From Flavobacteriales bacterium UBA7325 (GTDB lineage Bacteria > Bacteroidota > Bacteroidia > Flavobacteriales_D > Crocinitomicaceae): a stretch of DNA of 10,444 nucleotides. The stretch covers positions 1 to 10,444 of the forward strand of contig DKPV01000020.1 of the NCBI GenBank assembly GCA_002471375.1, read 5' to 3'. The translations under genes and the position numbers were made by a program. A model generated the notes under the pieces. That model made no database searches, was not told the DNA's origin, and worked only from the letters and a program-made list of their open reading frames with translations. How positions within the stretch are numbered: position 1 is the first letter of the stretch; each line of letters begins with the position of its first letter. Positions 1 through 5,196 of the stretch are shown in pieces.

Positions 1-1040
1 GTATCTGGAATTTCGCCGCTATCCTCATAGACAGAAAAAGATGGCCTCGGTGAACCTACATGATCTGATTCATCTGATTCATTTCCTTGATCCATGCTGT
101 GGACCAAGTAGTGTTCAGCTATTCTTAATGCATGCATCATATTATCATCCGAACCGTTGTATTTCAGTGTATCTCCCCACAACAATTTAATAGCAATCAT
201 CAGTATTTGATCATTAGTAAGATCTGGATCATCTTTCATGTATTTTTCCAATATGATTAGGTGATAAGTACCAATCATCGATAACTTTTCTAATATATTT
301 GAAGCTGTAGGAGCTGGATTATGTCTTATAGGAGATCCAGTGCTTCCTGTCGACAGATCCAATGAGATATCATGGCTCCTAATGAATTCATTGAGCTTTT
401 TAGTTGTAAACTGAGAGAACAGATTAAACAAAGATTGTAAATCATGAGTTTTATTCGCATCTAAATCTTCGGTACTTGAAATATCAGTTTTATCAACTAG
501 CTCGTACTTTATGCCATCTTTTCCATAAATTACAGTAAGAATCATATTATTAACTGATGCAGCTTGAGCTAAATTTTGTGTAAGGCTTGACAGTGTTTTA
601 TCGGCTGTAGATGCGACTGTAGATGCGAGGACTGTAGCCGACGCAGAACCACTCTCTATGCCTTTATTTACATTCGTATAAAGATGATTAAAAAGATCTG
701 CAAGTCCTGCAGGTGAAGAAATAATAGTATGGGTTAATTTAGCAGCTTTTATTAGGGGGTCAACACTACTCGGCTTAACAGAAGTATATTTACCGATCGC
801 TTCTCCAGATTTAGTTGCAAGGAACCCTAAGAGCAAAACAGTTGCTATTCCTGCAACCTTTCCCCAGACAGGATGTCCATATACCTTCTGAATGTTTTTC
901 CCTGTTCTATCTAAAACACTAGTTTTTTCTAATGCAGCAGCTTCTCTTATTCTTCTTTTTCGATTGTATGCACTTCGCGCATCGGCAGCATTCTTACGAG
1001 TTTTTGTATGCCTATCATTATTTCTTGGAGAAGTTACCAT
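1..1040 (-). CDS. Partial membrane protein of unknown function (3' end outside window)
   Basis: An open frame starts at the ATG at 1040-1038 and stays open for 346 codons to the left edge, so the C-terminus is missing. I do not recognise the family. The first 50 or so residues are strongly basic (it begins MVTSPRNNDRHTKTRK and has a KRRIR cluster near residue 30). One probable membrane segment follows at about residues 58-75 (start VWGKVAGIATVLLLGF). After it come an Ala/Ser/Thr-rich stretch (ASATVLASTVASTAD, about residues 134-148) and a soluble, helix-rich region. Near the truncated end is an acidic ESDESD patch. The basic head before the membrane span suggests the N-terminus faces the cytosol or virion interior, which is inference. 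It diverges from the 1120 gene with a 79-base gap. That this is a real gene is well supported by its length and uninterrupted frame; its function is unknown. Confidence 0.85.
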   Translation of the reverse strand, partial: MVTSPRNNDRHTKTRKNAADARSAYNRKRRIREAAALEKTSVLDRTGKNIQKVYGHPVWGKVAGIATVLLLGFLATKSGEAIGKYTSVKPSSVDPLIKAAKLTHTIISSPAGLADLFNHLYTNVNKGIESGSASATVLASTVASTADKTLSSLTQNLAQAASVNNMILTVIYGKDGIKYELVDKTDISSTEDLDANKTHDLQSLFNLFSQFTTKKLNEFIRSHDISLDLSTGSTGSPIRHNPAPTASNILEKLSMIGTYHLIILEKYMKDDPDLTNDQILMIAIKLLWGDTLKYNGSDDNMMHALRIAEHYLVHSMDQGNESDESDHVGSPRPSFSVYEDSGEIPD

Positions 1041-1119
1041 TTACAGATAAATATCAAAATAGTATTTAGGTCAGGAATTTTTTGTAAAAACAATATAAAT
1101 TTTCTTGTTTTGAGCTAAA
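1041..1119. promoter_or_regulatory. Divergent intergenic promoter region
   Basis: This 79-base AT-rich gap separates two divergently read genes and must hold both promoters. A TATA-like AATATAAATTTT lies about 20-30 bases before the ATG at 1120, and the leader ends in GCTAAAATG. There is no purine-rich ribosome-binding site. No exact copy of the Mimivirus early element AAAATTGA is visible on either strand. Specific promoter elements are not proven here. Confidence 0.4.
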
Positions 1120-1707
1120 ATGGTATTAGATCAGAAACCCTTTTCCGTTCAGGATATGAAGTGTTTGGAAATTAACGACAACGCCTCTGCCATCGAGGTC
1201 AACGAGGAAAAAGCTTTCCAGTGTATGTATTCGGCTAATGTTACATTGCAACCGTCTGACCCACAGCACGCACTTTCTATTCTTCTCTCCCCAAATTATG
1301 ACTCCATGTGTTCCGCCTGGGAGGCAGGAATTACTACAGGCCAGTCCTGTAACACAACATCTCACATCTACAACGATGCCATCGCATTCCCTGGTGCAGT
1401 CATTGATAGTGGCTCCACTGGTATTGATTCTTTCTGGAATGGACAGTTCGCTATTACAAAGGTCCCTAACGGTGATTTTCCCATGGTATTGACTGATAAG
1501 TGCATTTCCGTCGTCCAGACTGGTGACTCGCCTATGTGTTCCAGCATTCTCCCTGTATTCGAGGAGGAAGATGGCGTTACCTCTCTTATAGGCCTTACAT
1601 TCTCGACTTGCGCTGGAGAGGTCACTACTAGCAATCCTTCGGATCCTGTGAATATCGAGTTTGCTATTCTCGGCAATCCAACAAAGTTCGCATTGAACGA
1701 TGATTAA
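1120..1707 (+). CDS. Orphan 195-residue Cys-containing protein, probably highly expressed
   Basis: I do not recognise this family. It has no signal peptide or membrane span. It has seven cysteines (residues 15, 35, 64, 77, 128, 140, 164), is acidic, and reads like a compact beta-rich domain with many Gly, Ser, Thr and Asn residues. Its base use stands apart: runs of C-ending codons such as AAC GAC AAC GCC near the 5' end, and 29 G/C in the 60 bases 1321-1380, where the flanking genes favour A/T at third positions. In large DNA viruses this bias often marks abundant virion proteins, so a structural or virion-associated role is plausible, but recent transfer from a host would look the same. The longest stem-loop in the window follows 30 bases after the stop. 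A DSGST motif at residues 97-101 resembles an aspartic protease active site, but nothing else supports that. Confidence 0.85.
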   Translation: MVLDQKPFSVQDMKCLEINDNASAIEVNEEKAFQCMYSANVTLQPSDPQHALSILLSPNYDSMCSAWEAGITTGQSCNTTSHIYNDAIAFPGAVIDSGSTGIDSFWNGQFAITKVPNGDFPMVLTDKCISVVQTGDSPMCSSILPVFEEEDGVTSLIGLTFSTCAGEVTTSNPSDPVNIEFAILGNPTKFALNDD

Positions 1708-1737
1708 ATTATGAACAACCTATAGTAATTAACTTTG

Positions 1738-1781
1738 TTCTTTATCTTATTGCATTACAACTAATGCGATGAGATAAAGAA
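1738..1781 (+). terminator. 20-bp stem-loop 3' of the 195-residue gene
   Basis: The arms 1738-1757 and 1762-1781 are complementary over 20 positions around a four-base CAAC loop. The only two non-Watson-Crick positions are G opposite T, which pair as G-U in plus-strand RNA but become A-C mismatches in minus-strand RNA. The hairpin is therefore best formed by the transcript of the upstream plus-strand gene. It lies 30 bases after the stop, where Mimivirus-type transcripts are cleaved and polyadenylated at hairpins. Confidence 0.8.
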
Positions 1782-1822
1782 AATGAATATTGGTAATGAA
1801 AACACTTGATAAGCACCAATCC

Positions 1823-1844
1823 ATTTGTATCGATGTATACAAAT
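1823..1844 (-). terminator. 8-bp stem-loop 3' of the uracil-DNA glycosylase gene
   Basis: ATTTGTAT (1823-1830) and ATACAAAT (1837-1844) are exact inverse complements around a six-base loop. On the minus strand this lies 15 bases after the glycosylase stop codon. It is separate from the larger hairpin at 1738-1781, so the two convergent genes each have their own. Confidence 0.65.
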
Positions 1845-1859
1845 CGACTAAACTATATT

Positions 1860-2519
1860 TTATGTTAAGCGTGCACCCCAAATTATAGGTGGTTCATTCA
1901 ATACATCTAGAATATTATTAATCTGACTGAAATGTTTTGTACCAAACCAACCTCCACGGTTAGCAGACAATGGACTCGGATGAGCAGACTCTAGAATTGT
2001 ATGACTATGTTGATCAATTATAGATGCTTTTGCTTTAGCGAAATTTCCCCAAAGACAAAATATTAGTCCTGAATAATTGTCGTTAAGATAACGAATAATC
2101 TCATCAGTAAATTTTACCCAGTAACTCATATGACTTCCCGGACGACCTTTTTCAACGGTTAACGAACTATTAAGCAAAAGAATACCCTGTTTTGCCCATG
2201 ATTCGAGGTTGAATCGAGGGGTCAAGCCGGTATCGGTTCTTAATTCTTTAATTATATTCATCAATGATGGTGGCACAGCTACCCCATCGGGAACTGCAAA
2301 ACATAGACCTGTCGCTTGTCCGGGTCCATGATAACAGTCTTGACCAATTATAATCACTCGTACATCATCAGGACCACATAAATCAAATGCTTTTAACACA
2401 TCTACATTTCTAGGATATATCTCTCTACCAACAGAATCTCGAGTAATTGAAGACATAATACATTGTGGTGAAATGCCGATCAGTCGAAATATTTCATTCC
2501 ATTTTCTAATGTTGGACAT
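1860..2519 (-). CDS. ung: Uracil-DNA glycosylase, family 1 (UNG type)
   Basis: Family-1 uracil-DNA glycosylases excise uracil from DNA to start base-excision repair; here the product would protect viral DNA from cytosine deamination or dUTP misincorporation. The 219 residues cover the whole fold and are close to the E. coli length of about 229. Visible motifs are the water-activating loop GQDCYHGPGQ (residues 59-68, catalytic Asp61), the uracil-stacking Phe74 in GLCFAV, PPSLMNIIKEL (83-93), uracil-contacting Asn117 in LLLNSSLTV, FCLWGNFAK (154-162), the DNA-intercalation loop HPSPLS (180-185, catalytic His180) and a C-terminal PIIW. The one oddity is Cys62 where the family almost always has Pro (GQDPYH). 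The start follows the N-terminal length of E. coli Ung and uses the ATGTC context seen at other starts here. It lies 44 bases downstream of the VWA gene on the same strand; an AAATTGA heptamer at 2551-2557 (minus) resembles the Mimivirus early element but is only about 32 bases from the ATG. Confidence 0.96.
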   Translation of the reverse strand: MSNIRKWNEIFRLIGISPQCIMSSITRDSVGREIYPRNVDVLKAFDLCGPDDVRVIIIGQDCYHGPGQATGLCFAVPDGVAVPPSLMNIIKELRTDTGLTPRFNLESWAKQGILLLNSSLTVEKGRPGSHMSYWVKFTDEIIRYLNDNYSGLIFCLWGNFAKAKASIIDQHSHTILESAHPSPLSANRGGWFGTKHFSQINNILDVLNEPPIIWGARLT

Positions 2520-2563
2520 TTGTTGTATGAAGCATGATAATGGTAAATAATCAATTTCAGCTT

Positions 2564-4417
2564 TTACATTTTGGAGATTAGACGATATGTATCACTGACA
2601 CCATTCTTTGACGCTTGCCTTTCTTCAGATATTGATGATGCCTGATCACAGGGAGTACCAAGATGAATAAGAGAATATCCATTGTTGTTATTCTTAGTTG
2701 GTGATACTGTTTCTTTGTTCAACGGATCAAACCCGACTACTTCATTTGTCTTTTCATCTCTTTGAAAGATTACATTTCCCAAATCGAAGATACCGTTTTC
2801 GAGCACGTATGGATCAATTTTTATCATACTTCTTACGATAACTTCGGTACCCCAAAAGTCGTGTTTTGGCAGTCCATTTAATCCGTGAGCAAGAGCAACT
2901 CCGGGTACGCCATCGAATATAAGAGAGCTTCCTCGTGATGCAAGTAGAAAACTATAGACTTCACCATAGTATTCGATCTTTACTACACCAGGAATATATA
3001 CCGGGAAACACCATTTTTCGTTCCATAAAACGGGATGCCAGGCAGTGACTCTCGGTCCGCCATCGGGAAGTTGATAGAGGTATTGAGATTGAGACTTTAC
3101 TACTGTTAAAACCGTATCAATGATATTGTTGTGAGTTAGAATCTTATCTCCTTTGGAGAGTTGTCTGCAAGGCACCCTGCGGCCATCAGATAGACTAACA
3201 AGACAATCAGGATGAAAACATCCAGAATCAACAACGACCCGCTGAAGATTGATCGGTGGAGCCGCTGAACTACTGACTGAGTTATAACATCCCCTGCGAT
3301 CTTCAATACAAGGGTCCGGAACCGGAATATTCATGAAACATTCATCAAGATCTTGTAGACAAGTTTCCCATTCATCAGGATATAGCGGGATGTATTCCTG
3401 TAGTGCAGAATCTAGCGCACTGACAACTTCATATCTCGAATGAGCTGACCGCATCGATCGGAGATAATGAATACCCCAGTCGCTTGCCCAATCCCAACGT
3501 GAACAGGCTTGACCAATCTGGTCGGTGAGATTAAAGAGTACATCAGGGTCAGAGTCCTCTAACCACGTTGCAATTTCGCTTGAGAAATCGTCAAATACAA
3601 CTTGACATTGAGTAATAATAGGATCCCCAGCAGGAACAAAAACTCCACGGAACCTTGTATCTCGAGACTCAAGGATAGTTAGTATCTTCGTAATATTTCT
3701 TGTGTAGATATCGCTAAATGCCTTGAGATTTGCAGAAGGATCTTTGATTCGGGGACAGATAAGGGAAGTACATCTTGCCGAGAAAGCTGCTGCAGCCATC
3801 CCAGGATCAGAGACAAATATGTTTGCACCGCCAAAAGTATTCGTAAGTTCGTCAAGCATACCAGAATCTACTTCTCGGCCTAACCCAAATGAATGGAGTG
3901 TGAATTTTAGATCAGGAGACATCTTAGACTTAACAAATTGTTGTAGACTCTTAGCCAAACCTCCTGCTGGAACAGTAGTAGTTGGATTTCCATCGGTTAA
4001 TAGAAGAATCGTATTGTCTCCATCAGACTGTTCAGAAAACTCGCGTACTGCTTTTTGCAATACTTCCCACATCGCAGTCATTCCTTGAGGCTTCAATCCT
4101 GAATCCCTAACTTGTTCGAAAATTTGATTGCGGCTATCTTCAGTAATCATGGTAGGTGGTAGAATACGTAGCAAAGTACTACTGAAACCGATTATAGATA
4201 GGTTTACTCCTTCCGGAAGGCCCTTTACTAGAGACAAAAGTAAAAGGTTTGCCAAATCTAACATGCAATATTTTTCGATTCCCGGTTCAGATCCACTAAG
4301 ACGCGAGCTCATACTGCCTGAGTAGTCCAAACAGATAACGATATTTTTTGACATTGTCACAATATTCTTTATGAGTGTATAGTTGTTGAACAAAACTTTC
4401 AATTTTCGCTTTTGCAT
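2564..4417 (-). CDS. VWA domain protein with C-terminal Hint/Vint self-processing domain
   Basis: The 617 residues form three parts. Residues about 24-215 are a von Willebrand A domain with a complete metal-ion site: DYSGS (31-35), Thr114 in QGMTAMW and Asp142 in LLTDGNP. Residues about 216-395 are a linker domain containing WGIHYLRSMRSAH (314-326), similar as I recall it to a motif in eukaryotic VWA-Vint proteins. Residues 400 to about 550 are a Hint-type domain. It starts at Cys400 in GCFHPDCLVSLSDG, has the TxxH motif TAWH (458-461), then YGEVYSFLLA and the Vint signature AHGLNGLPKHDFWGTE (510-525). By analogy with Hedgehog-type Hint domains, cleavage before Cys400 would release the VWA part; that is inference. 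A low-complexity tail (about 555-617) ends the protein. Met22 (ATG at 4354) begins right at the VWA strand and is a possible alternative start. The usual eukaryotic distribution of this architecture suggests capture from a host. No clear 3' hairpin was found. Confidence 0.93.
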   Translation of the reverse strand: MQKRKLKVLFNNYTLIKNIVTMSKNIVICLDYSGSMSSRLSGSEPGIEKYCMLDLANLLLLSLVKGLPEGVNLSIIGFSSTLLRILPPTMITEDSRNQIFEQVRDSGLKPQGMTAMWEVLQKAVREFSEQSDGDNTILLLTDGNPTTTVPAGGLAKSLQQFVKSKMSPDLKFTLHSFGLGREVDSGMLDELTNTFGGANIFVSDPGMAAAAFSARCTSLICPRIKDPSANLKAFSDIYTRNITKILTILESRDTRFRGVFVPAGDPIITQCQVVFDDFSSEIATWLEDSDPDVLFNLTDQIGQACSRWDWASDWGIHYLRSMRSAHSRYEVVSALDSALQEYIPLYPDEWETCLQDLDECFMNIPVPDPCIEDRRGCYNSVSSSAAPPINLQRVVVDSGCFHPDCLVSLSDGRRVPCRQLSKGDKILTHNNIIDTVLTVVKSQSQYLYQLPDGGPRVTAWHPVLWNEKWCFPVYIPGVVKIEYYGEVYSFLLASRGSSLIFDGVPGVALAHGLNGLPKHDFWGTEVIVRSMIKIDPYVLENGIFDLGNVIFQRDEKTNEVVGFDPLNKETVSPTKNNNNGYSLIHLGTPCDQASSISEERQASKNGVSDTYRLISKM

Positions 4418-4433
4418 TATTTTCTCTCAGACT

Positions 4434-4460
4434 TCTAGATATAGATCATGTCTAGATATA
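4434..4460. repeat. Pair of TCTAGATATA direct repeats in a divergent promoter
   Basis: TCTAGATATA occurs at 4434-4443 and again at 4451-4460, 17 bases apart. Only 30 bases separate the VWA start at 4417 from the first ATG of the plus-strand gene at 4448, so the repeats sit in or at the edge of the shared divergent promoter. Each copy is followed closely by an ATGTC start (4448 and 4460). They could be a regulatory pair or the trace of a small duplication. Confidence 0.55.
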
Positions 4461-4654
4461 TGTCGAGAACATCGACTAAGATAATTTACAATAAAGATTC
4501 AAACGAATCTAATATAAGTGTCATGACTAGTCAATTAGAGAAGCAACACGGGATTTCTAGTAATCAGATATTAGGAGGTTATAAATGGAAACCAGAACAT
4601 GATACATTAGGAGATTTAATACGAGAACACGAAGCATTGAGAAAACTTATATAA
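4448..4654 (+). CDS. Small hypothetical protein, 68 residues
   Basis: This is a short orphan with no recognisable family. It has a Ser/Thr/Asn-rich basic start, no cysteine and no membrane span. The C-terminal segment GDLIREHEALRKLI (55-68) would form an amphipathic helix. Two in-frame starts compete: Met1 at 4448 and Met5 at 4460, giving the duplicated-looking MSRYMSRT; both have the ATGTC context. Its reality is supported by the position between a divergent promoter and a 3' stem-loop at 4678-4708. An AGGAGG at 4574-4579 is inside this gene and is followed by an out-of-frame ATG with a stop after five codons, so it is not a ribosome-binding site. Confidence 0.6.
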   Translation: MSRYMSRTSTKIIYNKDSNESNISVMTSQLEKQHGISSNQILGGYKWKPEHDTLGDLIREHEALRKLI

Positions 4655-4677
4655 TTTATTGTTCCGTTATGGGTGCG

Positions 4678-4708
4678 GTAAATGAGAAACATGAGTTAGA
4701 TCATTTGC
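4678..4708 (+). terminator. 8-bp stem-loop between two small plus-strand genes
   Basis: GTAAATGA (4678-4685) pairs with TCATTTGC (4701-4708), with one G-T wobble, around a 15-base loop. It starts 24 bases after the stop at 4654 and ends exactly before the ATG at 4709. The position fits a 3'-end signal for the upstream gene. It also argues against a 45-codon frame at 4669-4806 that would run through it. Confidence 0.5.
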
Positions 4709-4894
4709 ATGTCATTAGAGTCAATACAGATGGACGATATCCAATGTATAAGAGGATTAGAGCATCTACTAGAGATACGAAGTGTAATAGATGCTGGGTT
4801 GGATGAAACTCCATTGCTCGAAAAGGATTTTGATGATGATTTTGAATATCATGACGATGTGTTGATGAGGATAACGACGAGATGGTTCTATTGA
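4709..4894 (+). CDS. Small acidic hypothetical protein, 61 residues
   Basis: The product is not recognised. It is strongly acidic, with a cluster LLEKDFDDDFEYHDD at about residues 36-50, and ends in an aromatic RWFY. The start is the only usable in-frame ATG: the stop at 4697-4699 lies just upstream, and the ATGTC context matches neighbours. A stem-loop lies 56 bases past its stop at 4951-4967. An overlapping frame (4669-4806, 45 codons, other reading phase) covers its first half and cannot be excluded, but it lacks a hairpin or promoter of its own. Confidence is moderate because of the size. Confidence 0.55.
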   Translation: MSLESIQMDDIQCIRGLEHLLEIRSVIDAGLDETPLLEKDFDDDFEYHDDVLMRITTRWFY

Positions 4895-4929
4895 ATATTC
4901 GATGTAGTCAAGCGGCTGGTAATAGATTA

Positions 4930-5136
4930 TCATTGAAACTTTGTATTGTTTTGTCTATTGTAGACAAGTGGACTGGGATTACAAGAAACATTGCACATAC
5001 AGGTATCACATACTTTGCAGCAACATGTAGGCACTCCTAATAAGTCTGCCATCCAATCAGGTTGTGGAGGACTAGGGATCATAACACTATTTGTGGCTTG
5101 ATATACAGGACACATTCTAGGTTCACGTTTTGACAT
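4930..5136 (-). CDS. Small cysteine-cluster protein, 68 residues
   Basis: The family is not recognised. Eight cysteines occur at residues 9, 38, 39, 40, 43, 46, 48 and 52; seven are packed into the segment CCCKVCDTCMCNVSC. The spacing (CCC-x2-C-x2-C-x-C-x3-C) could bind zinc or other metal ions, or form a disulfide knot if exposed in an oxidising compartment. There is no signal peptide and no membrane span. The N-terminus is basic (MSKREPR), followed by a Pro-rich segment. It diverges from the first GH16 gene across a 55-base gap. A strong plus-strand stem-loop at 4951-4967 falls within its last codons, which is unusual for a 3' signal of this gene and probably belongs to the convergent gene. 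The dense Cys pattern in an open frame makes chance unlikely. Confidence 0.65.
   Translation of the reverse strand: MSKREPRMCPVYQATNSVMIPSPPQPDWMADLLGVPTCCCKVCDTCMCNVSCNPSPLVYNRQNNTKFQ
4951..4967 (+). terminator. 7-bp stem-loop with three-base loop
   Basis: TTGTCTA (4951-4957) and TAGACAA (4961-4967) are exact inverse complements around TTG. An eighth pair is T-G, which works as U-G only in plus-strand RNA. It is 56 bases after the stop of the plus-strand 61-residue gene and overlaps the 3' coding end of the convergent Cys-cluster gene. Confidence 0.5.
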
Positions 5137-5191
5137 TTTTATGAGATCTCAACAATATGTTTTTTGAATAACAAAATATGTCGTAGAATAA
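5137..5191. promoter_or_regulatory. Divergent promoter region of the Cys-cluster and first GH16 genes
   Basis: This 55-base AT-rich gap lies between two divergent starts. It contains two copies of AATATGT (5154-5160 and 5175-5181), and the leader ends in TAGAATAA just before the ATG at 5192. The eight bases before this ATG, plus ATGTC, are identical to the start region of the second GH16 gene. No ribosome-binding site is present. Confidence 0.45.
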
Positions 5192-5196
5192 ATGTC
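5184..5196 (+). promoter_or_regulatory. Shared start-site motif TAGAATAAATGTC, copy 1
   Basis: This 13-base sequence spans the start codon of the first GH16 gene and recurs exactly at the second (7549-7561). It could be an initiator or late-promoter element that places transcription start just before the ATG, or it could be left over from the gene duplication. A looser form, AGAAAATAATG, precedes the VWA start at 4417. Confidence 0.45.

Noticed and set aside
605..640. TGTAGATGCGA direct repeat in the partial membrane gene as a regulatory repeat
   Set aside because: It is in frame and simply encodes the low-complexity Ala/Ser/Thr/Val stretch.
1408..1422. DSGST in the 195-residue protein as an aspartic protease active site
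   Set aside because: Only the short motif matches; there is no flanking hydrophobic pattern, no second motif and no recognisable protease fold.
2525..2568. Imperfect inverted repeat TGTA..GAAGC / GCTTT..TACA as a 3' hairpin of the VWA gene
   Set aside because: It needs a bulge and a G-T pair that becomes A-C in minus-strand RNA, and it overlaps the stop codon; no six-base exact stem exists in the gap.
4574..4587. AGGAGG followed by ATG as a ribosome-binding site
   Set aside because: It lies inside the 68-residue frame, and the ATG opens only five codons. No other start here uses such a site.
4669..4806. 45-codon plus-strand frame starting MGAVNEKHELDHLH
   Set aside because: It overlaps the better-supported frame at 4709-4894 in another phase and runs through the 4678-4708 stem-loop.
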